Assembly: GCA_910584825.1 (NCBI GenBank) | Contig: CAJUCI010000026.1 | Span: 1 to 38,122, forward strand | Direction: 5' to 3' | Source: an uncultured Duncaniella sp. | GTDB taxonomy: Bacteria; Bacteroidota; Bacteroidia; Bacteroidales; Muribaculaceae | DNA: 38,122 nucleotides | In this document: in pieces, positions 15,031-23,160 of the stretch | Layout: every line of letters starts with the position of its first letter | How positions within the stretch are numbered: position 1 is the stretch's first letter | The notes under the pieces: model-generated | Seen by the model: only the letters and a program-made list of their open reading frames with translations | What the model was told of the DNA's origin: nothing | Database searches by the model: none | Program-made: the position numbers and the translations under genes

Positions 15031-15786
15031 TTAGAATGCGCGGAAGTTCAGGCGGAAGGTGAGGGTGGGGTACACCTTGAGTGCGTCCTGAATCTTGTTG
15101 AATGTATTGTCATCCTCGACGAGCGATTTGTCAATCGTGCCGTAGTCAGAGTAAAGTTCGGGCTTACCCTCGAACTGAACGCCCAGCTCGGTCGAGAAGT
15201 TCACGAGCTTGCCGGGTATCATGCGGCCCCAGCCGATGCCGAGGTAGGGACGGAAGCCCTTGACCTTGAATCCGCCCGAGATGTCGCCGTTCTCGTTGGC
15301 GGGGATGTTGTAGTCACCGATGGTCACCTGGCCGTTGTAGCTGCCGCTGTACTTGGCTGCCTCGGCGAGGTCATCGCTGTGGCCTGTAATCTTGAGGAGC
15401 TTGTTACCGCCGAAGTATGCACCGGCTGCCACGAAGAATGAGCACTTGGGGATGGGGTAGACGTTGAAGATTACCTGACCCTGCACGCGGCCGAGGTCGC
15501 CCTGCAGGCTCACGGTGCCGTATTGAGTGACAGGACCGGCTGCGATGTTGGACTGGTCGGGAGCTTGATATGTGAAGTCCGCATCAGCATTGAAGGTTAT
15601 GCCGGGCATTACCGACACGCCTGCACGCATCTGCACGAAGCTGGTGATGGGGGTGGCGAGCTCAACGGAGATACCGTTGGTGCCGACGCCTACGCCGGCT
15701 CCGAGATGATTGAAGATGTCAAGCGACTGCGCCGAAGTCGTCATCGAGGCAACGCCCAAGAGTGCAAGCAGAAAAGTCTTTTTCAT
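15031..15786 (-). CDS. Outer-membrane beta-barrel protein within the dcw cluster
   Basis: 251 residues. Signal peptide MKKTFLLALLGVASMTTSAQ, cleavage after about residue 19-20. The mature part alternates polar and hydrophobic residues with many Gly and aromatic positions and ends in LTFRLNFRAF, a C-terminal Phe typical of outer-membrane barrels recognised by BamA. Size suggests 8-10 strands, as in OmpA/OmpW-like or PorT-like families; I cannot name the family. It lies between murE and mraY in the same direction, where Bacteroidetes dcw clusters normally have no gene, and is followed by a strong hairpin (14990-15023) that could isolate its expression. Role in wall synthesis is not implied. Confidence 0.8.
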   Translation of the reverse strand: MKKTFLLALLGVASMTTSAQSLDIFNHLGAGVGVGTNGISVELATPITSFVQMRAGVSVMPGITFNADADFTYQAPDQSNIAAGPVTQYGTVSLQGDLGRVQGQVIFNVYPIPKCSFFVAAGAYFGGNKLLKITGHSDDLAEAAKYSGSYNGQVTIGDYNIPANENGDISGGFKVKGFRPYLGIGWGRMIPGKLVNFSTELGVQFEGKPELYSDYGTIDKSLVEDDNTFNKIQDALKVYPTLTFRLNFRAF

Positions 15787-15852
15787 TGCAAGTTAGTTGG
15801 TTAAAAGTGTTAATAATGTGATGATTAATATAATTATATATGATGATTGATA

Positions 15853-17310
15853 CTATGCCTGTCGGTTGATAGCGGCCATTATCTCTTCGCGGTCGTCGAA
15901 GTGGTGCTTGACCCCCTTGATTTCCTGATAGTCCTCGTGGCCCTTGCCTGCGATTAGTATGACGGTGCCGGGATGGGCGAGGGCTACGGCTGTGCGGATG
16001 GCCTGGCGGCGGTCGGTGATGTGGAGGGTGCGTGTGCGGGCCTCGTCGTCGAGCCCCTGCTCCATATCGGCAAGGATGTCCTCAGGCTCCTCGAAGCGGG
16101 GGTTGTCAGAGGTGAGTATCACGCGCTCCGAGCGGGCGGCTGCCTCGCGGGCCATGATGGGGCGTTTGCCCTTGTCGCGGTTGCCTCCGGCCCCGACCAC
16201 GGTGATGATTTCGCCCTTGGGGCCGATGACCTCGCGGATGGCCTGGAGCACGTTGACCACGGCGTCGGGGGTGTGGGCATAGTCTACGATGGCTGTGAAC
16301 CCCTTGGGGGAGTGGAAGGCCTGAAAACGTCCGGCCACGGGCACGAGTGCCGAGATGGCGCGGAGCACCTCCTCGTTGTCCCACCCGAGCAGGATTGACG
16401 CGCCGTAGACGGCGGTGAGGTTGTAGGCGTTGAAGCGGCCGGTGAAGAGGGTCTCGACCTCGTGGCCGTTGAGGCTGAGGAGGGTGCCGTCGAGGCGTGA
16501 CTCCACGATGCGACCCTTGAAGTCGGCCTCGGAGCGCAGCGAGTAGGTGTGGCGCGAGGCCGAGGTGTTCTGCAGCATCACCTCGCCCACCTTGTCGTCG
16601 GCGTTGGTGAGAGCGAATGCTGTGGAGGGGAGGTTGTCGAAGAATGATTTCTTGGCCTGGAGATATGCCTCGACCGTCTTGTGGTAGTCGAGGTGGTCGC
16701 GGGTGAGGTTGGTAAACACTCCACCGGCAAAATGCAGTCCGGCGATGCGGTGCTGGTGGGCGGCATGCGAGCTTACCTCCATAGCGCAATATGTGCATCC
16801 GGCATCGACCATGCGGCGCAGCATCTCGTTGATGGTGAGAGGGTCGGGGGTGGTGTGGTCGGTGGGATAGGGGGTTGTCTCCACGTAGTTGCACACGGTG
16901 GAGAGGAGTCCGGCCTTGTGGCCGAGCAGACGGGCCATCTCATAGATGAGCGTGGCGGTCGTGGTCTTGCCGTTGGTGCCGGTGACACCCACGAGGCTGA
17001 GCGAGCGCGAGGGGTTGCCCCACCACTCCGAGGCCATATAGCCGAGGGCTATCGCGCTCGAGGGCACGACGATGTAGGTCACAGAGGTGGACATCTGCTC
17101 GGGCAGACGCTCGCACACCACGGCTGTGGCTCCGGCCTCCTGGGCCTTGGGGATGAAGTCGTGACCGTCGACGCTTACGCCGGGCACGGCCACGAAGAGG
17201 GTGCCGGGTTTTACCTGACGGGAGTCGGAGGTGATGCTGACAATCTCTTTGTTGTCGTCACCCACTATTTCTGAAATCTCGACGGGCGAGATGAGTCGGT
17301 TGAGCTGCAT
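15853..17310 (-). CDS. murE: UDP-MurNAc-tripeptide synthetase MurE (meso-DAP type)
   Basis: 485 residues, normal length. Adds the third stem residue to UDP-MurNAc-L-Ala-D-Glu. GTNGKTTT at 111-118 is the ATP loop; MEVSSHA near 177-183 and the Lys in YLQAKKSFF near 216-224 (the carbamylated lysine site) are present; DNPR at 402-405 is the motif that marks meso-diaminopimelate specificity, so the wall is predicted to be DAP type as in other Bacteroidetes. VDYAHTPDA and GKGHEDYQ complete the set. Follows ftsI by 41 bases. Confidence 0.97.
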   Translation of the reverse strand: MQLNRLISPVEISEIVGDDNKEIVSITSDSRQVKPGTLFVAVPGVSVDGHDFIPKAQEAGATAVVCERLPEQMSTSVTYIVVPSSAIALGYMASEWWGNPSRSLSLVGVTGTNGKTTTATLIYEMARLLGHKAGLLSTVCNYVETTPYPTDHTTPDPLTINEMLRRMVDAGCTYCAMEVSSHAAHQHRIAGLHFAGGVFTNLTRDHLDYHKTVEAYLQAKKSFFDNLPSTAFALTNADDKVGEVMLQNTSASRHTYSLRSEADFKGRIVESRLDGTLLSLNGHEVETLFTGRFNAYNLTAVYGASILLGWDNEEVLRAISALVPVAGRFQAFHSPKGFTAIVDYAHTPDAVVNVLQAIREVIGPKGEIITVVGAGGNRDKGKRPIMAREAAARSERVILTSDNPRFEEPEDILADMEQGLDDEARTRTLHITDRRQAIRTAVALAHPGTVILIAGKGHEDYQEIKGVKHHFDDREEIMAAINRQA

Positions 17311-17351
17311 ATATGTTAAGGCGTGTTTTGCTGATTGGATATGTCGGGGTG

Positions 17352-19439
17352 TTATCGGGAGAGGGTGAGGTGGACGGTGTGGCCGGGGTCGACGTGGGTG
17401 CGCGGGGCGGGGGTCTGGACGTGGACAAATCCCGAGCCTGAGAGGGTCACGTCATAGCCGAGCGACTCGAGCTTGACCACGGCGTCACGCGCGCTCAGGC
17501 CGCGTACATCGGGCACGCCCGACGAGGCATCGGCCGAGGGGCCTTTGATGGTCTTGCTATTGGGGAGCGAGAAGGGTGAGCGCAGACGCTTATAGGGGTC
17601 GGTCGGCGAGGTGGAGGCATAGAAGGTGGGGCCGACGTCGGAGGGCGAGGCCGACTCGTAGTCAGAGCTGTTGCCGAGCATGCCTCGGGCATAGAGCTTC
17701 ATGGCGATGTTGCGCATCACCTGGCCCGACGTCGTGGCCGCGCCGAAGAAGTTTTTGGTGGGATGGCACGTGAGCACCACGCATGAGTATTGCGGAGCCT
17801 CGGCGGGGAAGAATCCGCAGAAGGCGAGTCGCTTCTTGCCGGTGTTGTACTGGCCGTTCTCAATCATGTAGCATGTGCCGGTCTTGCCCGCGATGCGCAC
17901 CACGTTGTTGCGCAGGAATCGGCCCGTGCCGTGGTCGCCCCACACGACGTTGGTGAGCATGCCGCGCATGATTTCGGCGGTCTTGGGCGAGCATGCGCGC
18001 CCGTTGCCCAGATAGGAAGGCTCGAGCACGGAGTCGACCGAGCCGCGCAGCTCCTTGACCAGCCGCGGACGCACGAACACGCCGTCATTGGCGATGGCGT
18101 TGTAGAGGGCGAGGGTGTATAGGGGCGGTATCTCGGTGGCGTAGCCGTAGCACTGTCGCGAGAGGGCTATGCGCCCGCCGCGGTCGGATGGCACGGAGTC
18201 GATGCGGGGTATCACCTCGCCTGCGATGCCGGTGTTGAGCGGCTCGAGAAATCCGAGGCTCTTGACACGGGCGTAGAATCCGCCGGGGTGTGAGTCGTAT
18301 TTCGATGTGATGATGCGGGCCATGCCTATGTTGGACGACTGCTCGATGACGTCGCCGGCGCGTATGGCCGTGGAGTGGTGCGAGTCGGTGATGGGACGTC
18401 CGCCGGCATAGGCCCATCCCAAGCCGGTGGGGAGCATCTGGTCAAAGTCGGTGATGATGCCGTCCTCGACCGCTATCATCATCGAGAGGGTCTTGATTAC
18501 CGAGCCCGGCTCGTAGCCCATCACGGCGCGGTTGCGGGCCTCGATGTAGCCGGGGCCGTTGGGGTTGAGCTCGAGGTTGGATATGGCCTTGATGTCGCCG
18601 GTCTTGACATCCATTAGCACGGCCACGCCCCAGTCGGCCCCGCAGGTGTCGAGCACGTTGTTAAGCTCGCTCTCCACGATGTCCTGCATGTTGATGTCGA
18701 TGGTCGTGACGATGTCGCAGCCGGGGATGGCGGGGATTTTGGCCAGGTCGGCGATGTCCTTGGTGAGGTTGACCTTGCCGGTGGTGCCTGTGCGTCCGTA
18801 CAGCAGCGAGTCAAGGGCCTTCTCGAGTCCCGAGATGCCGTGTATCTCCTTGCTCTGACGGGTCTGGCCCACGCCGCCGATTGAGCGGCGCGCCATGTTG
18901 CCGTAGGGGTTGAAGCGGCGCATGTTTTTCTCGAAGTAGAGGCCGGTGCGGTTGCGGTTGCCCTTGAAGTAGGGGAATGTCTTGAGCAGCTCCATGTCGG
19001 AGTGCGAGAGGTTGGTGAGGATGCGATAGGCGCGCGGGCGGCGTTTCGGCTCCTTCTCGAGCGGCTTGAGCAGATAGTCACGCCACTGCGAGGCGTTTTT
19101 CTCGGGGAAGTTGGCGGCCATAGCCTCGGCGAGCGCGTCGATGTTCTCGCGCAGCTTGGCTATGTTGAATTTCTCGGCGCGGTAGTCGATGCGTGCCGTG
19201 TAGTAGTTGAGGTTGGTTGCAAGCACTGACCCGTCAGAGGCGAGGATGTTGCCTCGGCGGGGGATGATGTCCTGCGAGAGCGAGAGGAGGCTGTCGGCCT
19301 TATGGTTCCACTTCTCGGCATCGACCACGGTTGTCTCGCAGAGCTTTACTGATATCCAGCCTGAGAGCACGAGTATCCAGAACACTACGAATCCGTAGCG
19401 GAAGAGGATGTTGCTTCTGTTGTCATTTTTCATCGCCAT
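17352..19439 (-). CDS. ftsI: Septal transpeptidase FtsI (PBP3) with PASTA domain
   Basis: 695 residues. Class B penicillin-binding protein that crosslinks septal peptidoglycan with FtsW. Cytoplasmic N-terminus, one membrane helix about 14-32, pedestal domain (PRRGNILASDG at 60-70), then transpeptidase with SVIK (313-316, catalytic Ser313), SSN (368-370) and KTGT (519-522). Residues about 641-694 (VPDVRGLSARDAVVKLESLG) form one PASTA domain; E. coli FtsI lacks this, Bacteroidetes FtsI usually have it. It lies 75 bases after ftsL. A second ATG two codons downstream is an alternative start. Confidence 0.96.
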   Translation of the reverse strand: MAMKNDNRSNILFRYGFVVFWILVLSGWISVKLCETTVVDAEKWNHKADSLLSLSQDIIPRRGNILASDGSVLATNLNYYTARIDYRAEKFNIAKLRENIDALAEAMAANFPEKNASQWRDYLLKPLEKEPKRRPRAYRILTNLSHSDMELLKTFPYFKGNRNRTGLYFEKNMRRFNPYGNMARRSIGGVGQTRQSKEIHGISGLEKALDSLLYGRTGTTGKVNLTKDIADLAKIPAIPGCDIVTTIDINMQDIVESELNNVLDTCGADWGVAVLMDVKTGDIKAISNLELNPNGPGYIEARNRAVMGYEPGSVIKTLSMMIAVEDGIITDFDQMLPTGLGWAYAGGRPITDSHHSTAIRAGDVIEQSSNIGMARIITSKYDSHPGGFYARVKSLGFLEPLNTGIAGEVIPRIDSVPSDRGGRIALSRQCYGYATEIPPLYTLALYNAIANDGVFVRPRLVKELRGSVDSVLEPSYLGNGRACSPKTAEIMRGMLTNVVWGDHGTGRFLRNNVVRIAGKTGTCYMIENGQYNTGKKRLAFCGFFPAEAPQYSCVVLTCHPTKNFFGAATTSGQVMRNIAMKLYARGMLGNSSDYESASPSDVGPTFYASTSPTDPYKRLRSPFSLPNSKTIKGPSADASSGVPDVRGLSARDAVVKLESLGYDVTLSGSGFVHVQTPAPRTHVDPGHTVHLTLSR

Positions 19440-19514
19440 GATTGCCGGGAGTGGGATAGGGGGGTGTCAGTGTCTTTATGGATTGAACAGTGTGTGCGGG
19501 GGTGAGGTGGGTGG

Positions 19515-19856
19515 TTATTTCTTGATTGTGAACGGGGGCTGGGGCTGGACGCGGAGGTTGAGGTGGAGCGAGTCGACCATCTGCTGCATGGATGTCTCGC
19601 GTATGCGGCTCATGAACTGGCTGCGTTCGCGCGAGCTCTCGTTCTGCACTATCTCGAGCTGCTTCTGCAGGGCCTCGATTTTCTCGATGTTGGTGCGGTA
19701 GGTGAACTTGGTGGTGATGTAGACCATCATCACTATGATGAAGATGAGTATCGGCAGCCAGTGGCGGGCGAAGAAGTCGCTCGATATCACCTGGCCGCGA
19801 AACACCCTCACGATGTAGGGTGCCCGCTTCTTGTCGGTCTTCTCTTTCTTTGCCAT
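19515..19856 (-). CDS. ftsL: FtsL-like divisome protein
   Basis: 113 residues starting at ATG 19856. A longer open frame in the same phase extends through the rsmH gene but is only a shadow; the ATG after the heptamer array is the sensible start and the reading MAKKEKTDKKRAPY is a typical basic N-terminus. One membrane helix about 34-48 (LPILIFIIVMMVYIT), then a periplasmic coiled coil (about 55-90, IEKIEALQKQLEIVQNE). This is the FtsL/DivIC layout, and position between rsmH and ftsI agrees. It should partner FtsQ and a DivIC-like protein encoded elsewhere. Sequence identity to known FtsL is always low. Confidence 0.88.
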   Translation of the reverse strand: MAKKEKTDKKRAPYIVRVFRGQVISSDFFARHWLPILIFIIVMMVYITTKFTYRTNIEKIEALQKQLEIVQNESSRERSQFMSRIRETSMQQMVDSLHLNLRVQPQPPFTIKK

Positions 19857-19861
19857 TGGTG

Positions 19862-19904
19862 TAAACTCTAAACTCTTAAACTCTAAACTGTTAAACTTTA
19901 ACTG
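19862..19904. repeat. TAAACTY-type array overlapping the rsmH 3' end
   Basis: Units AAACTCT, AAACTCTT, AAACTGTT, AAACTTT, seven bases with some eight-base copies. The array contains the rsmH stop codon (19891-19893) and its last codons, and ends six bases before the ftsL start. Confidence 0.7.
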
Positions 19905-20811
19905 CCACGCGGAGCTTGGCCGAGCGTGAGCGGGGGTTGAGGGCCACCTCCTCGTCGTCGGGGGTGACGGGGCGCGAGCCGAGCGGGCGCAGGGGTGAGT
20001 TGACGCGGCCGAAGAAGTCCTTGTCGAGGCGGCCTTCGACGTTGCCGGTCTTGATGAAGTTCTTGACCATGCGGTCCTCGAGCGAGTGATAGGTGATGAC
20101 GACGAGGCGTCCGCCGGGACGGAGCACCCGGAGCGCACCCTCGAGCAGCTGGCGCAGCGCGCCCATCTCGTCGTTGACCTCGATGCGCAGGGCCTGAAAC
20201 AGCTGGGCAAGCTCCTTCTTCTCCTTGCGGGGGTCGATGAGGGGGCTGACCACCTCGATGAGCTGACCCACGGTGTCGAGCGGCTTGCCGCTCTCGCGGG
20301 CGCGGATGATGGCGTCGGCCATGCGTCGGGCCTGTGACAGCTCGCCGTAGATTTTGAGTATGTCGGCCAGGCGGTCACGGTCGGTCTCGGCAAGCAGACG
20401 CGAGGCGGGGCGCGAGGCCGAGCGGTTCATGCGCATGTCAAGGGGGCCGTCGGCGCGAAACGAGAAGCCGCGCTCGGGGGTGTCGAAGTGGTGAAACGAC
20501 ACGCCGAGGTCGGCAAGCACGCCGTCAACGCCCTCCACGTCATAGTAGCGCATGAAGTTGGTGATGAAGCGAAAGTTGCTGTAGACCATCGTGAAGCGGT
20601 CGTCCCCCTTGGGTGCGCGGCTCACGGCGTCCATGTCCTGGTCAAACGAGTAGAGGTGTCCGCCACGGGTGGCGTCGAGCCTTTCCATGATGGCGCGTGA
20701 GTGTCCGCCGCCGCCATATGTGGCGTCGACATAGATGCCTCCGGGCTTGATGTCAAGCGCGTCGAGACATTGGGGCAGGAGGGCCGGTATGTGGTAGGGC
20801 TGGTCGCTCAT
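19891..20811 (-). CDS. rsmH: 16S rRNA (cytosine1402-N4)-methyltransferase RsmH
   Basis: 306 residues, normal length. SAM-dependent enzyme (formerly MraW) that N4-methylates C1402 of 16S rRNA in the P site. TYGGGGHS at 31-38 is the SAM-binding glycine loop; DLGVSFHHFDTPERGFSF and LDMRMN are hallmark motifs; LFQALRIEVNDE and ITYHSLEDR follow. First gene of the dcw cluster here: mraZ, normally directly upstream, is absent. No convincing promoter with both boxes was found upstream, only a TTG/TACCTTG-like element near 20840. Confidence 0.97.
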   Translation of the reverse strand: MSDQPYHIPALLPQCLDALDIKPGGIYVDATYGGGGHSRAIMERLDATRGGHLYSFDQDMDAVSRAPKGDDRFTMVYSNFRFITNFMRYYDVEGVDGVLADLGVSFHHFDTPERGFSFRADGPLDMRMNRSASRPASRLLAETDRDRLADILKIYGELSQARRMADAIIRARESGKPLDTVGQLIEVVSPLIDPRKEKKELAQLFQALRIEVNDEMGALRQLLEGALRVLRPGGRLVVITYHSLEDRMVKNFIKTGNVEGRLDKDFFGRVNSPLRPLGSRPVTPDDEEVALNPRSRSAKLRVAVKV

Positions 20812-21001
20812 CGGTAATCCTTATTTTTAATCAAGGTATATTAGGCTGTAAAATTAGTAAAAATTTGCAAAAGCAAACTGAATAAAAATGTCGCATTTGC
20901 CGAAAAGTTATTGACATACCGATTACAAGGGCGTAGAGTCGTGATTTTTGTGGTTTACAAATGCAAACGAGGCTGTCCTGCGGAGGAATTCAAGCAGGAC
21001 A

Positions 21002-21114
21002 CAAAAAGGACATAAGGGACAAAAGTGACATAAGATTTTTTCATATCTGATAATCGCTGACTATCAGAAAGATATACATATCTTATGTCGCTTTTGTCCC
21101 TTATGTCCTTTTTG
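21002..21114. repeat. 35-bp near-perfect inverted repeat with 9-mer triplets
   Basis: 21002-21036 and 21080-21114 are complementary at 34 of 35 positions (the exception becomes a G-U pair in RNA). Each arm is built from three consecutive nine-base near-repeats: GGACATAAG, GGACAAAAG, TGACATAAG (or its C variant). The 43-base loop contains a smaller stem CTGATA/TATCAG. A second hairpin, GTCCTGC/GCAGGAC, lies at 20974-20999. Together they fill most of the 330-base gap between the FKBP gene and rsmH, beginning 28 bases after the FKBP stop. Likely a transcription boundary or a transposable-type inverted repeat. Confidence 0.8.
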
Positions 21115-21141
21115 CACCCTTTTACGGGCAGGGAAAGGGGA

Positions 21142-22050
21142 TTACTTGCCGGGAGTTACCTCGACAGCCTCTACCTCAAACACGAGGGTAGAGTTGGGGC
21201 CGATGCCGGCCTGGGGCTGTCCGTCCACACCATAGGCGAGCTCGCCGGGGATGTAGAGCACATACTTGGCACCCTTGTTCATCATAGCGAGGCCCTCGGC
21301 AAATCCGGGCACTGTGCCGCGGGGGCTGAGGGTTACGCCCTGGTCGTTGCTGTCAAACACGGTGCCGTCGATGAGCTGGCCCTTGTACTTGACTACGGCG
21401 TTGCCGGTCTTGCCGACAGTCTCGCCTGTGCCCTCGGAGATTACCTTGTAGGCGAGGCCTGACTCGGTGGTCTTGATTGAGGGGTCCTTTGCGATGGCGT
21501 CCTTGATGAAGGCTGCGCCCTTCTCCTTGTTTTCCTTAGCCTCGGGTGAGTTCTCCTTGGCGGCCTTGGCAGCCTCTTCCTGAGCCTGATAGTATTCCAT
21601 TATCTTCTGCTGGGCCTGCTGGGCGAGCATCTGGAATGTGGTCTGAGCCTCGCGCATCTCCTCGACGCTGATTGAGTCAGAGTTGAAAGCCTTGGAGTAT
21701 GCCTCGTAGACCTTGGCGCGGTCAACGGGGATGCCGGCCTGCTCGTAGCGGTAGAGCTGACCTGCGAGCTGGAGACCGAACGAGAGACCTGTGAGGTAGC
21801 CCTGCTGGGTGGTGTCGGTCATGATTACCTGCTTGAAGCCGCGCAGGATGTCGTCCTTCTTGAGGGCGGCCTTCTGGTCGTCAGGGATGGTGTTGTAGTC
21901 GCTTGAGAGACGCATGCCCTGGGTCATGCCGAGGTAGGAGGAAAGTGAGTCGGCAAAGCCCTGGTCGGCAGCGGCGGATGAGCCGCCGTTGCTGCATGAG
22001 CTTGCGAGCAAAGTTGCGGCGATGCCGCAGACTGCTAAGATTTTCTTCAT
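21142..22050 (-). CDS. FKBP-type peptidyl-prolyl isomerase, lipoprotein (Mip-like)
   Basis: 302 residues. Lipoprotein signal MKKILAVCGIAATLLASSC with lipid-modified Cys19, so envelope-anchored. Residues about 30-175 form a helical, dimerisation-type N-terminal region including an Ala/Glu/Lys-rich coiled stretch (QAQEEAAKAAKEN). The FKBP catalytic domain runs about 195-300 with VVKYKGQLIDGTVFDSN, GFAEGLAMM, YIPGELAYG and LVFEVEAVEV. This is the FkpA/Mip layout: prolyl isomerase and chaperone for exported proteins. Tandem with a second FKBP gene 47 bases upstream, so probably cotranscribed. Confidence 0.92.
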   Translation of the reverse strand: MKKILAVCGIAATLLASSCSNGGSSAAADQGFADSLSSYLGMTQGMRLSSDYNTIPDDQKAALKKDDILRGFKQVIMTDTTQQGYLTGLSFGLQLAGQLYRYEQAGIPVDRAKVYEAYSKAFNSDSISVEEMREAQTTFQMLAQQAQQKIMEYYQAQEEAAKAAKENSPEAKENKEKGAAFIKDAIAKDPSIKTTESGLAYKVISEGTGETVGKTGNAVVKYKGQLIDGTVFDSNDQGVTLSPRGTVPGFAEGLAMMNKGAKYVLYIPGELAYGVDGQPQAGIGPNSTLVFEVEAVEVTPGK

Positions 22051-22097
22051 TGTTGGTTTCGTTGTATAGATGTGTTAAATGGTAGCTTGGGAGGCGA

Positions 22098-22718
22098 TTA
22101 GAGCACCTTGATAAGCTCTACGTCAAAGATAAGGGTGGCGTTGGGGCCGATGACACCGCCGGCACCGTTGGGGCCGTAGGCGAGCTGTGAGGGGATGTGC
22201 AGACGCCACTTCGAGCCGGCCTTCATGAGCTGAAGGGCCTCGACCCATCCGGGGATTACCTGGGTGACGCCGAATGTGGCGGGCACGCCGCGGTCAACCG
22301 AGCTGTCAAACACGGTGCCGTCGATGAGCTTGCCGGTGTAGTGCACCTCCACGCGGTCGGTCGACTTGGGGGTGGGGCCGTCGCCCTCGGTGAGCACCTC
22401 ATACTGCAGGCCCGAGGGGGTGGTCTTTACCTCGACGCGCTTGCCGTTCTCTTCGAGATACTTCTTGCCGGCCTCGGCATTGATTTCGGCCATCTTCTCG
22501 GCCTCGGCCTTCTGCTTGGCCTCCATAGCCTCGAAGAATTTCTGAATCTCGGCCTTGGCTTCGTCATAGGTCATCTTGGGCTGGTTGCCGTAGAACACGG
22601 CGGCCACGCCGTCGGCGAAGTCCTCGACATTGATGGTCTGTATGCCGCTGGCGCGGAAATTGTTGCCCATGCTCAGTCCGAGAGCATAGCTGATGCGATC
22701 AAGTTCTTTATTGTCCAT
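22098..22718 (-). CDS. FKBP-type peptidyl-prolyl isomerase (FklB-like)
   Basis: 206 residues, no signal peptide, so cytoplasmic or unconventional location. The N-terminal helical part (about 1-80, ISYALGLSMGNNFRASGI, then a Glu/Lys/Ala-rich helix) is the FKBP_N dimerisation domain; the catalytic domain about 100-206 includes VHYTGKLIDGTVFDSS, PGWVEALQLM, HIPSQLAYG and LIFDVELIKVL. Size and layout are close to E. coli FklB (206 residues). First gene of the two-gene FKBP set, with a candidate -7 element at 22774-22781. Confidence 0.92.
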   Translation of the reverse strand: MDNKELDRISYALGLSMGNNFRASGIQTINVEDFADGVAAVFYGNQPKMTYDEAKAEIQKFFEAMEAKQKAEAEKMAEINAEAGKKYLEENGKRVEVKTTPSGLQYEVLTEGDGPTPKSTDRVEVHYTGKLIDGTVFDSSVDRGVPATFGVTQVIPGWVEALQLMKAGSKWRLHIPSQLAYGPNGAGGVIGPNATLIFDVELIKVL

Positions 22719-22773
22719 AATTTATAAGATAATTTAGTCAGTTTAAAAACGGTGAGGAGAAGCTAACAAACTG

Positions 22774-22781
22774 CAAAGTTA
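22774..22781 (-). promoter_or_regulatory. Candidate -7 element of the FKBP pair
   Basis: Minus-strand TAACTTTG fits TAnnTTTG, about 55 bases from the ATG at 22718. The -33 position holds no TTTG; a 10-base palindrome GCATGCATGC (22792-22801) lies just upstream instead and could be a binding site. Confidence 0.4.
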
Positions 22782-22956
22782 AGCGATTTTGGCATGCATG
22801 CAGGTTATTTTTAATTAAAAAAGTTAAAAAAGCCATCTGACGTGCCGGCTTACCCCGTCTTTATAATAACTCTGCCATTATGTGAATTGTTCTTACAGGT
22901 GATATGGGCGTATGTGTAATAATTCCAGACGGGGAGGCATGCGGGTGCGGTTACAT

Positions 22957-22992
22957 AAAAAGTGCCCCGCTGTCTTCTGCAGATGGCGGGGC
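22957..22992 (-). terminator. Terminator downstream of the LruC-like gene
   Basis: Stem 22964-22970 with 22986-22992 (gccccgc / gcggggc, 7 of 7), 15-base loop, followed on the minus strand by a T-run at about 22957-22962. It lies 169 bases after the stop of the gene at 23161 and would end the glycan-degradation transcript before the FKBP genes. Confidence 0.65.
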
Positions 22993-23160
22993 CGGAGTGT
23001 CGCAAACTGTTGAATTAACCTAATAAAAATTGCACTACCTATTTACTAAAAAATGTTCCTAACATGTGATTCTATGCGACTGATAATATATAAACTGGTA
23101 AGAATTTAGGGTGAAGATAATATGAAAAAAAGAATTTAGGTGTAAATGAAAACAGGTCGA

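Larger units (their letters stand above)
22719..23160. other. 442-base intergenic region between LruC and FKBP genes
   Basis: Contains the FKBP promoter candidate (22774-22781), the palindrome 22792-22801, a spaced inverted repeat CCCCGTCT/AGACGGGG (22853-22860 with 22927-22934), and the terminator at 22957-22992. 22994-23160 is A/T-rich with two copies of AGAATTTAGG-like sequence (23101-23110 and 23133-23142). I see no gene, tRNA or repeat array in it. Confidence 0.6.

Noticed and set aside
19857..20393. N-terminal extension of the FtsL frame through rsmH
   Set aside because: Reads rsmH in the wrong phase, Ser/Arg/Pro-rich; ATG 19856 gives a normal FtsL.
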